Shown in pieces: positions 9,207 to 17,380 of a stretch of DNA of 64,000 nt. Below the pieces are notes generated by a model that ran no database searches, had not been told where the DNA came from, and worked only from the letters and a program-made list of their open reading frames with translations. The stretch lies in assembly GCF_007644035.1 (NCBI RefSeq), contig NZ_VMTV02000577.1:287428-351427 (forward strand), in the 5' to 3' direction. The translations under genes were made by a program, and so were the position numbers. Every line of letters begins with the position of its first letter. Position 1 is the first letter of the stretch. Source of the stretch: Vogesella mureinivorans. GTDB taxonomy: Bacteria > Pseudomonadota > Gammaproteobacteria > Burkholderiales > Chromobacteriaceae.

Positions 9207-9225
9207 TTAGCTAAACGTTAGCTAA
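9207..9225. promoter_or_regulatory. Operator-like repeat upstream of rbsK (candidate LacI-family site)
   Basis: Two copies of the self-complementary octamer TTAGCTAA flank ACG, giving a nearly palindromic 19-mer about 50 bases before the rbsK start. Just to its left GACGTTTTAGCTAAACG forms an overlapping imperfect palindrome. LacI-family operators often have a central CG with AT-rich arms such as AAACGTTT. The obvious candidate binder is the LacI-type protein encoded at 14136, at the far end of the operon. The match is by eye only. Confidence 0.45.
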
Positions 9226-9249
9226 CAGATAACGCGGTTTGCCACCCAG

Positions 9250-9259
9250 GTTGGCCGCA
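9250..9259 (+). repeat. Window-wide 10-mer GTTGGCCGCA, intergenic copy
   Basis: Exact copy in the context CAGGTTGGCCGCAGG, 17 bases upstream of the rbsK start codon and outside any coding sequence. Confidence 0.8.
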
Positions 9260-9276
9260 GGCAGGAGACAAGCGCG

Positions 9277-10167
9277 ATGACGCGTGTGCTGGTAATAGGC
9301 AGTATCAATATGGACATGGTGGTAAATAGCCCCACCATGCCACGGCTGGGCGAAACGCTCAGCGGTAGCGGCTTTGCCACCTATCCGGGCGGCAAAGGGG
9401 CCAATCAGGCAGTGGCCGCCGCCCGCCTGGGCGCGCAGGTAAGCATGATCGGCTGTGTGGGGCGCGATGACTTCGGTACCGCGCTAAAAGCCGTGCTGGC
9501 GCACGAAGGCGTAGACACGCGCTGGGTCAGCGAAGTGGATGTGGCCACCGGCGTGGCCAGCATTACCCTGTGTGGCAGCGACAACGCCATCATCGTGGTG
9601 CCGGGTGCCAACCATGCGCTGCAGCCGGCGCAGCTGGACGCCGCCGAGCAGGCCTTTGCCGACGCCGACGTGGTACTGGCGCAGCTGGAGGTGCCGCTGG
9701 CTACCGTCGAGCACGCCGCCATGTTGGCCGCACGCCACGGCAAGCCCTTCATGCTGAACCCGGCGCCAGCCGTGCCGCTGCCGGCCACCCTGCTGGCCCG
9801 CGTCAGCGTACTGACCCCCAATGAATTCGAGCTGGCCACCACGCTGGCCAGCCAGCAGCCATGGCGCGAGCTGGTGGCCGCTGCAGGCGGCCGCATCGTG
9901 ATGACGCACGGTGCCGAAGGCGCTTTCTTTGCCGATGCCGACGGCCAGCTACAGCAGCAGCCCGGTTTTGCGGTGACCCCGGTAGACACCACCGGTGCCG
10001 GTGACACCTTCAATGGCGCGCTGGCGACCTTCCTGCACCTGGGCCTGGCCGAAGCCGTGCGCCGCGCCGCCGCCGCTGGTGCGCTGTCGGTGACGCAGCC
10101 GGGCGCGCAGGGCGGCATGCCCACCCTAGCCGCGCTGGACACCTTTTTGCAGGAGCGCGCCGCATGA
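9277..10167 (+). CDS. rbsK: Ribokinase
   Basis: 296-residue PfkB-family kinase that phosphorylates D-ribose to ribose 5-phosphate in the cytoplasm. PfkB signature 1 is YPGGKGANQAVAAARLGA (about residues 38-55). Signature 2 is DTTGAGDTFNGALA (about 236-249), with the catalytic Asp in GAGD. The early GSINMDMVV matches ribokinases better than fructokinases. The ATG is preceded by GCAGGAGACAAGCGCG. It is the first gene of the operon and its stop overlaps rbsD by four bases. A 10-mer copy at 9723-9732 encodes MLAARHG using TTG and GCA codons. Confidence 0.95.
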   Translation: MTRVLVIGSINMDMVVNSPTMPRLGETLSGSGFATYPGGKGANQAVAAARLGAQVSMIGCVGRDDFGTALKAVLAHEGVDTRWVSEVDVATGVASITLCGSDNAIIVVPGANHALQPAQLDAAEQAFADADVVLAQLEVPLATVEHAAMLAARHGKPFMLNPAPAVPLPATLLARVSVLTPNEFELATTLASQQPWRELVAAAGGRIVMTHGAEGAFFADADGQLQQQPGFAVTPVDTTGAGDTFNGALATFLHLGLAEAVRRAAAAGALSVTQPGAQGGMPTLAALDTFLQERAA

Positions 10168-10562
10168 AAAAGCTGGGCCATCTGAACCGTGATATCGCTC
10201 GCGTGCTGGCCTGCCTGGGCCACACCGACAGTATTGTCATTGCCGATTGCGGCCTGCCGGTACCCGCGGGCGTGGAGTGCATCGACGTATCGCTGGCGCT
10301 GGGCGAGCCCGGCTTTGCCCGCGTGCTGGACACCATACTGGCCGACATGGCCTGCGAGCGCGCGCTGTTTGCCAGCGAGTGCCACAGCCATAACCCGGCG
10401 GTGTCGGCGCTGGCCGCAGCCCTGCCGGAGCAGGGCATTGCCACCGAATTTGTCAGCCACGAAGCGTTCAAGCAGCACTGCCGCCAGGCGCGGGCCGTGA
10501 TCCGCACCGGCGACGCCACGCCGTACGCCAATGTGATCCTGTACGCCGGCGTGATTTTCTAG
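10164..10562 (+). CDS. rbsD: D-ribose pyranase
   Basis: 132-residue enzyme that interconverts beta-pyran and beta-furan forms of ribose so that transported sugar reaches ribokinase. Family features: KKLGHLNRDIARVLACLGH with the catalytic His near residue 20, IVIADCGLPVP, and the C-terminal RTGDATPYANVILYAGVIF. The length is normal. The ATGA overlap with rbsK implies coupling, and rbsA begins nine bases after the stop. Confidence 0.96.
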   Translation: MKKLGHLNRDIARVLACLGHTDSIVIADCGLPVPAGVECIDVSLALGEPGFARVLDTILADMACERALFASECHSHNPAVSALAAALPEQGIATEFVSHEAFKQHCRQARAVIRTGDATPYANVILYAGVIF

Positions 10563-10571
10563 GAGGCGGCG

Positions 10572-12080
10572 ATGAAGGTAAGCATGCGTGGCATCTGCAA
10601 GGCCTTTGGCCCGGTGCGGGTGCTGGAAAACGTTGACTTCACCCTGCACGGTGGCGAAATCCACGCGCTGATGGGCGAAAACGGCGCGGGCAAGTCCACG
10701 CTGATGAAGATCCTTAGCGGCGTGTACCAGCCGGATAGCGGTAGCGTGGAGGTAGACGGCAAGGCAGTCGCCATCCGTACCACCCGCGATGCGGAGGCGG
10801 CGGGCATTGCCATCATCCACCAGGAATTGAACCTGATTCCGCAGCTGTCGGTGATGGAAAACCTGTTTCTGGGCCGCGAGCCGTCGCGCTTTGGCGTGAT
10901 CCAGCGGGCCGCCATGCGCCAGCAGGCGCGCGCGCAGCTGGACGCGCTGGGCGCCAGCCAGATCGATGTGGAAGCCGAAGCCGGCAGCCTGTCCATCGGC
11001 CAGCAGCAGATGGTGGAAATCGCCAAGGCGCTGGCCATGGACGCCCGCGTGCTGATCATGGACGAGCCCACCGCGGCGCTGTCGGCGCGCGAGATCGACA
11101 CCCTGTTTGCACTGATGCGCGGCCTACAGGCGCGTGGCGTGGCCATTGTGTATGTGTCGCACCGCATGGAAGAGATCTTCCACATCTGCGACAAGATCAG
11201 CGTGCTGCGCGATGGCTGTTTTGTGGGCGAGCGTGTTATCGCCGACACCGGCTTCGACGAAGTGGTGAAGCTGATGGTTGGCCGCGAAATCGGCGACCGC
11301 TTCCCCGGGCGCGACGTGGTGCCGGGCGCGGTGCGGCTGGCGGTGCGCGGCTTGTCTGATGGCCGCCATATCGACGGCATCAGCTTCGAGGCCCGCGCCG
11401 GCGAGGTGCTGGGCATTGCCGGCCTGATGGGCGCCGGCCGTAGCGAAATCCTCAAGACACTGTTTGGCGTGAACCGCCGCACTGCTGGCGAAGTGTGGCT
11501 GGACGGCGCGCCGCTGGACCTGCGCAGCCCGGCCGCTGCCATTGCCGCCGGCCTGGCGTTTGTGACAGAAGACCGCAAAAGCCAGGGCCTGGTGCTGGGC
11601 ATGTCGGTGCGCGAAAACGCCACGCTGGTGCACCTGGACAGCTACGCCCGCCTGGGCGTGGTCAACGGCGCGGCCGAGCAGGCCGCAGTGGCGCAGCAGA
11701 TCAGCCAGCTGCGCATCCGCACCCGCGACGCCGAGCTGGACGTGAAATCCCTGTCCGGCGGCAACCAGCAAAAAGTGGTGTTTGCCAAATGGCTGGCCAA
11801 ACCGCCCAAGGTGCTGCTGCTGGACGAACCCACGCGCGGCGTGGACGTAGGCGGCAAGGCCGAGATTTACCACATCATCAACCAGCTGGCCGCCGCCGGC
11901 GTGGCCATCGTGATGGTGTCGTCCGAGCTGCCCGAGGTGATGGCAATGAGCAACCGCATTCTGGTGCTGCACGAAGGCCGCCAGACGGCGCTGTTCGATG
12001 CGGCCAACCTCAGCCAGGAAGACATCATGGCCGCTGCCACCGGCACCGCCGGCCACGACACCCGCACTACACAGGATTAA
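10572..12080 (+). CDS. rbsA: Ribose ABC transporter, ATP-binding protein
   Basis: 502-residue fused double ATPase. The first domain has Walker A GENGAGKST, signature LSIGQQQMVEIAKAL and Walker B VLIMDEPTAALS. The second has the degenerate P-loop GLMGAGRSE and signature LSGGNQQKVVFAKWL with LLLDEPTRGVDVG. This asymmetry (intact first site, Lys-less second P-loop) is standard for RbsA-type sugar ATPases. Preceded by AGGAGGCGGCG, an excellent ribosome binding site. Closely related systems carry galactose, xylose or autoinducer-2, but rbsK and rbsD alongside support ribose. Confidence 0.95.
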   Translation: MKVSMRGICKAFGPVRVLENVDFTLHGGEIHALMGENGAGKSTLMKILSGVYQPDSGSVEVDGKAVAIRTTRDAEAAGIAIIHQELNLIPQLSVMENLFLGREPSRFGVIQRAAMRQQARAQLDALGASQIDVEAEAGSLSIGQQQMVEIAKALAMDARVLIMDEPTAALSAREIDTLFALMRGLQARGVAIVYVSHRMEEIFHICDKISVLRDGCFVGERVIADTGFDEVVKLMVGREIGDRFPGRDVVPGAVRLAVRGLSDGRHIDGISFEARAGEVLGIAGLMGAGRSEILKTLFGVNRRTAGEVWLDGAPLDLRSPAAAIAAGLAFVTEDRKSQGLVLGMSVRENATLVHLDSYARLGVVNGAAEQAAVAQQISQLRIRTRDAELDVKSLSGGNQQKVVFAKWLAKPPKVLLLDEPTRGVDVGGKAEIYHIINQLAAAGVAIVMVSSELPEVMAMSNRILVLHEGRQTALFDAANLSQEDIMAAATGTAGHDTRTTQD

Positions 12081-12084
12081 AAGC

Positions 12085-13023
12085 ATGACTGCACAACAAA
12101 AAGCCACGCTGCAAAAGCTGGGCCCCTTTATCGCGCTGCTGGTGGTTTCCGGCGCGCTGGCCATCATGAGCCCGGATTTCCTGACCGTGGGCAACCTGAT
12201 GAACGTGATGCGCCAGGTATCGATCAACGCGCTGATTGCCTTCGGCATGACGCTGGTCATCCTGCTGGGCGGCATTGATTTGTCGGTGGGCTCCATCCTG
12301 GCGCTGTCGTCGGTGTGCATTGCGCTGATGATCCAGAGCGGGCTGGACCCGGTGCTGGCCACGCTGCTGGGCATTGCTGCCGGTGCCGGCATGGGCTTTG
12401 CCAACGGCTGGATCATCAGCAAGGGCAAGGTGGCACCATTTATCGCCACGCTGGCCTCCATGACCATCTTGCGCGGCCTGTCGCTGGTGTTTTCCGGCGG
12501 CAGCCCCATTACCGGCCTGGACAGCGATTTCTTCCAGATGCTGGGCGGCGGCTACGTGGCCGGCCTGGTGCCGGTACCGGTGGTATGGATGCTGCTGATG
12601 TTTGCCGGCTTCTGGTTCCTGCTGAAGCAGACCGTTTTCGGCCGCCACGTGTACGCCACCGGCGGTAACGAAGAAGCCTCGCGCCTGTCCGGCGTGAAGG
12701 TGGACCGCATCAAGATCTGGGTTTACACCGTGTCCGGCGCCATGTCGGCCATGGCAGGCGTGGTGCTGACCTCGCGCCTGAACTCGGCGCAGCCCACCGC
12801 CGGTACCGGCTACGAGCTGGACGCCATCGCAGCCGTGGTGCTGGGCGGCACCAGCCTGACTGGCGGGCGCGGCTGGATCTTTGGCACCCTGATGGGGGCG
12901 CTGCTGATTGGCGTACTGAACAATGGCCTGAACCTGCTGGGCGTATCGTCGTTCTACCAGCAGGTGATCAAGGGCGCTGTCATTCTGCTGGCGGTACTAC
13001 TGGACCGCGCAGGCAAAAAGTAA
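12085..13023 (+). CDS. rbsC: Ribose ABC transporter permease
   Basis: 312-residue inner-membrane permease of the RbsC/XylH family with about eight to ten hydrophobic helices. The family core LLGGIDLSVGSILALSSV appears near residue 60, and FGRHVYATGGNEEASRLSGV is the conserved coupling segment. ATG 12085 (TAAAAGCATG) was chosen because the protein then begins with a normal short cytoplasmic tail (MTAQQKATLQKLGPF); the open frame extends further upstream but only antiphase inside rbsA. The ORF follows the rbsA stop by four bases. Confidence 0.95.
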   Translation: MTAQQKATLQKLGPFIALLVVSGALAIMSPDFLTVGNLMNVMRQVSINALIAFGMTLVILLGGIDLSVGSILALSSVCIALMIQSGLDPVLATLLGIAAGAGMGFANGWIISKGKVAPFIATLASMTILRGLSLVFSGGSPITGLDSDFFQMLGGGYVAGLVPVPVVWMLLMFAGFWFLLKQTVFGRHVYATGGNEEASRLSGVKVDRIKIWVYTVSGAMSAMAGVVLTSRLNSAQPTAGTGYELDAIAAVVLGGTSLTGGRGWIFGTLMGALLIGVLNNGLNLLGVSSFYQQVIKGAVILLAVLLDRAGKK

Positions 13024-13088
13024 ACCGGCTGCCGGCCGGTGGCCGGTGGCGGCAACACGTGTCGTTCAATAAAACAGGGAGTCGCACC

Positions 13089-14021
13089 ATGAATCGCATC
13101 ATCACCCCGCTGCTGGCCAGCCTGCTGGCTTTTGGTATTGCTGCTTGCTCCAAGCAGGGCCCGGATAGCGCACCGGCCGCTGCCAGCGAGCCGGCTGCTG
13201 CCACCAGCACCGCCACCGTTGGCCTGGCGGTGTCCACACTGAACAACCCGTTCTTTGTGTCGCTGCGTGACGGCGCCGAGGCGGAGGCCAAGAAAGAAGG
13301 CATCAACCTGATTACCGTGGATGCTCAGGACGACCCGGCCAAGCAACAGGCCAGCGTGGAAGACCTGATCCAGAAAAAGGTAAACGTGATCCTGATTAAC
13401 CCGACCGACTCCGCCGCCGTGGCCAATGTGGTGAAAGAAGCCACCAGCAAGGGCATCAAGGTGGTATCGCTGGACCGTAGCGTGACCGGTGCCGACGTCA
13501 GCGCGCACATTGCGTCCGACAACGTGGCCGGTGGCAAGATGGCCGGCGAGTTCCTGCTGGAAAAACTGGGCGGCAAGGGCAATATCGTAGAGCTGGAAGG
13601 CATTGCCGGTTCGTCTGCTGCGCGCGAGCGTGGCCAGGGCTTCCATCAGGTAGTGGATGGTAAGGCCGACGTGAAACTGCTGGCCAAACAGCCGGCGGAC
13701 TTTGACCGTGCCAAAGGCCTGTCGGTGATGGAAAACATCATCCAGGGCAATAAAGGCATTCAGGGTGTGTTTGCCCACAACGACGAAATGGCGCTGGGCG
13801 CGGTGAAAGCCATCCAGGCTGCCGGCCTGAAAAACGTGGTAGTGGTGGGCTTTGATGCGACTGCCGACGCTGTGGCTGCGGTAAAAGGTGGCACCCTGGC
13901 CGCGACCGTACAGCAGCAGCCCGAGCTGATTGGCCAGTACGGCGTGCAAACCGCTAAAAAGCTGATCGCCGGCCAGCCTGTGGATAAATTTATCCCGGTA
14001 CCGCTGAACCTGGTGAAGTAA
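13089..14021 (+). CDS. rbsB: Ribose-binding protein, predicted lipoprotein
   Basis: 310-residue substrate-binding protein of the type 1 periplasmic binding fold (Peripla_BP_4). After the signal it matches RbsB: VGLAVSTLNNPFFVSL, VDAQDDPAKQQASVEDL, DNVAGGKMAGEF and FAHNDEMALGAV. The start is ATG 13089 with GGGAG upstream. Unusually for a Gram-negative RbsB, the signal ends in lipobox GIAAC (Cys 19) and is followed by an Ala/Pro/Ser/Thr linker (about residues 23-43) before the mature fold. That suggests a lipid-anchored binding protein. The residue after Cys is Ser, not Asp, so the Lol rule would predict outer-membrane sorting. A terminator follows. Confidence 0.93.
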   Translation: MNRIITPLLASLLAFGIAACSKQGPDSAPAAASEPAAATSTATVGLAVSTLNNPFFVSLRDGAEAEAKKEGINLITVDAQDDPAKQQASVEDLIQKKVNVILINPTDSAAVANVVKEATSKGIKVVSLDRSVTGADVSAHIASDNVAGGKMAGEFLLEKLGGKGNIVELEGIAGSSAARERGQGFHQVVDGKADVKLLAKQPADFDRAKGLSVMENIIQGNKGIQGVFAHNDEMALGAVKAIQAAGLKNVVVVGFDATADAVAAVKGGTLAATVQQQPELIGQYGVQTAKKLIAGQPVDKFIPVPLNLVK

Positions 14022-14028
14022 GCCAGCT

Positions 14029-14038
14029 TGCGGCCAAC
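14029..14038 (-). repeat. Window-wide 10-mer, intergenic copy after rbsB
   Basis: Exact TGCGGCCAAC on the plus strand, eight bases after the rbsB stop codon and before the terminator hairpin. Confidence 0.8.
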
Positions 14039-14075
14039 CCGCTATGGCGGGTAGCCGCTGTAATACAATCGAGGT

Positions 14076-14108
14076 CCCTGCCAGCATAGGGCTGGCAGGG
14101 ATTTTCTT
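14076..14108 (+). terminator. Rho-independent terminator of the ribose operon
   Basis: Perfect 10-bp stem CCCTGCCAGC / GCTGGCAGGG with loop ATAGG, followed by ATTTTCTTT. It lies between rbsB and the regulator gene, so the regulator probably has its own promoter. Confidence 0.88.
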
Positions 14109-14135
14109 TGCCCGGCTACGCCGCAGGAGTTTTTC

Positions 14136-15146
14136 ATGACGTTTCAGCGCCTGACCATTGACGATGTTGCCCGTATTGCCGGGGTGTCGCGCACCACGGC
14201 CAGCATGGTGCTCAATGGCCACGCCGAACGCTACCGCATTGCCCAGGCCACGGTGGCGCGGGTAGAGCAGGTGGCGCGCGAGCTGAACTTCAGCCCGTCG
14301 CACTCGGCACGTTCGCTGCGCAACCGCCGCAGCCAGGCGATTGGCTTGGTGATTCCCGACCTGACCAACGCCAGCCACGCTGCGCTGGCGCAGGCGCTGG
14401 AAAACCTGTGCCGCGCCCGCGACCTGCAGCTGTTGATGGTGACCAGCGACGAAGACCCCGAGCGCGAAAGCGCCGGCATGACACAGCTGGTAGCACGTCA
14501 GGTAGACGGCATGCTGGTGGTGCCGTGCAGTAGCGATGCCCGCCATTACCAGAAATGGACACGTCGCCTGCCGCTGGTGTTTGTCGACCGCCGGCTGGAC
14601 GACAGCGGCATCCCCTCGGTGGTGACCGACGCCACCGACAGCGTGGTACAGCTCCTGGCGCCCAAGTTGGCCGCAGGCATCAGCGAGCTGGTGTATTTTG
14701 GCGGCCAGGCCGCCTTATCCCCCAGCCGCGACCGCCTGGCAGGCTACCGTCAGGCACTGGCCAGTGCCGGCCTGGCCGAGCAGCCGGGCTGGGTATGCGA
14801 GCGCGACTTCCTGCGCGAATCCGGCTACGCCATGATGCAAGCCTGGCATGCGGCCAACGGCCGCTACCCGCAGGCGCTGTTTACCGCATCCATTACCCTG
14901 CTGGAAGGCGTGTTGGCGTACCTGCGCCAGCACGGCCTGCAGGATGCGCCGCGCAGCATGATGACCTTTGACCATCACGCGCTGCTGGACTGCCTGCCGC
15001 TGGCCATCGATGCCGTACAGCAGGATTCGGAAAGCCTGGCCGCCGCCAGCCTGGCTAAAGTGCTGGCTTTGCTGGAAGGCCAGCCGCTGCCGGCCACCGA
15101 CACCCGCATTGCCGCTACCCTGTTGCGCAGCCCGCACGGCGGCTAG
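14136..15146 (+). CDS. LacI-family transcriptional regulator (Cra/FruR-like)
   Basis: 336-residue repressor. The N-terminal LacI helix-turn-helix is clear (TIDDVARIAGVSRTTASMVL, about residues 7-26) with a hinge around HSARSLRNRRSQAIGLVIPD. The ligand domain resembles Cra/FruR more than RbsR: LQLLMVTSDEDPERE, RQVDGMLVVPCSS, SPSRDRLAGYRQAL and the late AIDAVQQDSESLA. Location just after the ribose operon argues for local control, with the operator-like repeat at 9207 as possible target. A Cra-like sugar-phosphate sensor with wider targets is the alternative. CAGGAG precedes the ATG. It carries two copies of the 10-mer (14666-14675 and 14849-14858). Confidence 0.9.
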   Translation: MTFQRLTIDDVARIAGVSRTTASMVLNGHAERYRIAQATVARVEQVARELNFSPSHSARSLRNRRSQAIGLVIPDLTNASHAALAQALENLCRARDLQLLMVTSDEDPERESAGMTQLVARQVDGMLVVPCSSDARHYQKWTRRLPLVFVDRRLDDSGIPSVVTDATDSVVQLLAPKLAAGISELVYFGGQAALSPSRDRLAGYRQALASAGLAEQPGWVCERDFLRESGYAMMQAWHAANGRYPQALFTASITLLEGVLAYLRQHGLQDAPRSMMTFDHHALLDCLPLAIDAVQQDSESLAAASLAKVLALLEGQPLPATDTRIAATLLRSPHGG

Positions 15147-15196
15147 GGCAGGCGGCTGGTAGAATGAACGCTTTCGTACCCGCCTGACCCCGCCCC

Positions 15197-17350
15197 ATGA
15201 ACAATGACCTGCTTGCTGGCCTGAACGCCGAACAACTTTCCGCCGTCACCTGGCCCGCCAAAAGCGCGCTGGTGCTGGCTGGCGCCGGTAGTGGCAAAAC
15301 ACGGGTGCTGACCACGCGCATTGCCTGGCTGCTGCAAACCGGCCAGGCCAACCCTGCCAGCATTCTGGCGGTAACGTTTACCAATAAAGCCGCCCGCGAA
15401 ATGCAGACACGCTTGGCCGCCATGATGCCGGTGAACGTGAAAACCATGTGGATAGGCACCTTCCACGGCCTGTGCAACCGCCTGCTGCGCATGCACTACC
15501 GTGATGCTGGCCTGCCGCAAACCTTTCAGATTCTGGACAGCGGCGAGCAGCAAAGCGCCATCAAACGCCTGCTCAAGAGCCTGGATATTTCCGACGAGAA
15601 ATTCCCGCCCAAGCAGGTACAGCAGTTCATCAACGGCCAGAAAGAAGCCGGCGTACGCGCCGGCGAGCTCAGCGCCTACGACCCGTATACCAAAAAGCTC
15701 ATCGAGCTGTACGCCGCCTACGACGCGCAGTGCAACCGTGAAGGCGTGGTGGATTTTGCCGAGCTGCTGCTGCGCAGCTACGAGCTGCTGTCGCGCAATG
15801 CCGCGCTGTGCGAGCACTACCGCGCGCGTTTCCGCTTTGTGCTGGTAGACGAGTTTCAGGATACCAACCGCCTGCAATACGCCTGGCTCAAGCTGCTGGC
15901 CGGCCCCGATAACGCGCTGTTTGCCGTAGGCGACGACGACCAGTCCATCTACGCCTTCCGTGGCGCCGAAGTGGGCAATATGCGCGCGCTGCTGGCCGAT
16001 TACGGCGTAGCCGGCCCGGTGCGGCTGGAGCAGAACTACCGCTCGGCCGGCACCATTCTGGATGCGGCCAACGCGCTGATCGAACGCAACGACGGGCGCC
16101 TGGGCAAAAAGCTGTGGACCGCCGCCGGCCCCGGCGACAAGATCCGCCTATTCGATGCCTACTCCGATGGCGAAGAAGCGCAGTTCATCGTGGACGAGGT
16201 CAAGGCGCTGAAACGCGACGGCTGGAACCTGTCCGACATGGCGGTGCTGTACCGCAGCAACGCGCAGTCGCGCATTCTGGAACAAGTGCTGGTGCAAGCC
16301 GGCGTGGCCTACCGTATTTATGGTGGCCTGCGCTTTTTCGAGCGTCAGGAAATCAAGCACGCACTGGCCTACCTGCGCCTGGCCATCAACCCGGATGACG
16401 ACAACGCCCTGCTGCGCGTGATCAACGTGCCGGCGCGCGGCATTGGTGCCCGTACGGTGGAAAACCTGCAAACCGCCAGCCGCGAGCAGGGCGTCAGCCT
16501 GTGGCAGGCCGCCTGCGGGGCAGGGGGCGGGCGTACCGCCGGCAAGCTGGCCGAGTTTGTGTTGCTGGTAGAAAAACTGCGCCAGCGCTGCGAGCCTCTG
16601 AACCTGGCCGAGCAGGTGAGCCTGGTGATCGACGATTCCGGTTTGCGTAGCATGTACGAGGCCGACAAGAAAGACGGCGAAGAACGCCTGTCTAACCTGG
16701 ACGAGCTGATCAATGCCGCCACCGGCTTCATGCCGCAAGAGCCACAGCTGGCGGTGGTGGAGTTTCTCACCCAGGCCAGCCTGGAAGCGGGCGACCACCA
16801 GGCCGACGCAGGCCAGGATGCCCTGCAGCTGATGACCGTGCACGCGGCCAAAGGGCTGGAATTCAACGCTGTGTTTGTGGGTGGCCTGGAGGAAGGGCTG
16901 TTCCCGCACGAAAACAGCTTTAATGATGCCAAGGGTCTGGAAGAAGAGCGGCGGCTGATGTACGTGGCTATCACCCGTGCCAGACAGCGGCTTTACCTCA
17001 CCAATGCGCAAAGCCGCATGCTGCACGGGCAGAGCCGTTACCCGATCCGTTCGCGCTTTGTAGATGAAATTCCGGCCGAGCTGTTGCAGGTTTTATCTGC
17101 TACGGTAAAAGCTGCACCCGTTGCCAGCCGTAGCAGCTGGACAGAGCCGGCTTTTGTGCAGCAAAAGGCGGCGGCCAGGCAGGGTGGCTGGCGCGTGGGC
17201 CAGTCGCTTAGCCATACCAAGTTTGGTGCCGGGGTGGTGATCAATGCCGAAGGCGCAGGTGACGACGTGCGCTTGCAGATCAATTTTGCCGAGCACGGCA
17301 TCAAGTGGCTGGATTTGCGTTACGCTGCAGACAAACTGACGTCTCTATAA
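15197..17350 (+). CDS. uvrD: DNA helicase II, UvrD/Rep superfamily 1
   Basis: 717-residue 3'-5' helicase for nucleotide-excision and mismatch repair. Motifs in order: Q-motif LNAEQLSAVTW, Walker A AGAGSGKT, Ia TFTNKAAREM, II VDEFQDTN, III GDDDQSIYAFRGAE, IV EQNYRS, V LMTVHAAKGLEF, VI MYVAITRARQRLYL. The C-terminal end (VGQSLSHTKFGAGVVIN) is the Tudor-like tail typical of UvrD rather than Rep. The gene stands alone, 50 bases after the regulator and 30 before the receiver-TPR gene. One 10-mer copy lies at 16063-16072. Confidence 0.94.
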   Translation: MNNDLLAGLNAEQLSAVTWPAKSALVLAGAGSGKTRVLTTRIAWLLQTGQANPASILAVTFTNKAAREMQTRLAAMMPVNVKTMWIGTFHGLCNRLLRMHYRDAGLPQTFQILDSGEQQSAIKRLLKSLDISDEKFPPKQVQQFINGQKEAGVRAGELSAYDPYTKKLIELYAAYDAQCNREGVVDFAELLLRSYELLSRNAALCEHYRARFRFVLVDEFQDTNRLQYAWLKLLAGPDNALFAVGDDDQSIYAFRGAEVGNMRALLADYGVAGPVRLEQNYRSAGTILDAANALIERNDGRLGKKLWTAAGPGDKIRLFDAYSDGEEAQFIVDEVKALKRDGWNLSDMAVLYRSNAQSRILEQVLVQAGVAYRIYGGLRFFERQEIKHALAYLRLAINPDDDNALLRVINVPARGIGARTVENLQTASREQGVSLWQAACGAGGGRTAGKLAEFVLLVEKLRQRCEPLNLAEQVSLVIDDSGLRSMYEADKKDGEERLSNLDELINAATGFMPQEPQLAVVEFLTQASLEAGDHQADAGQDALQLMTVHAAKGLEFNAVFVGGLEEGLFPHENSFNDAKGLEEERRLMYVAITRARQRLYLTNAQSRMLHGQSRYPIRSRFVDEIPAELLQVLSATVKAAPVASRSSWTEPAFVQQKAAARQGGWRVGQSLSHTKFGAGVVINAEGAGDDVRLQINFAEHGIKWLDLRYAADKLTSL

Positions 17351-17380
17351 GCCACCAACATAACAAAAGCGGGGCAATAC

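Larger units (their letters stand above)
8918..9276. other. Intergenic region upstream of the ribose operon
   Basis: With the terminator just before it, this makes about 420 bases without a supported gene. The open frame that continues to 9094 lacks a credible start and overlaps the acyltransferase gene antiphase, so I do not call it. The right part holds an operator-like inverted repeat (9207-9225), one copy of the window-wide 10-mer (9250-9259) and a GCAGGAG Shine-Dalgarno sequence for rbsK. Confidence 0.6.

Noticed and set aside
12954-14546. Open frame of 530 codons on the minus strand across rbsC, rbsB and the regulator
   Set aside because: It spans three well-identified sense genes and an intergenic terminator; composition is that of a shadow frame.
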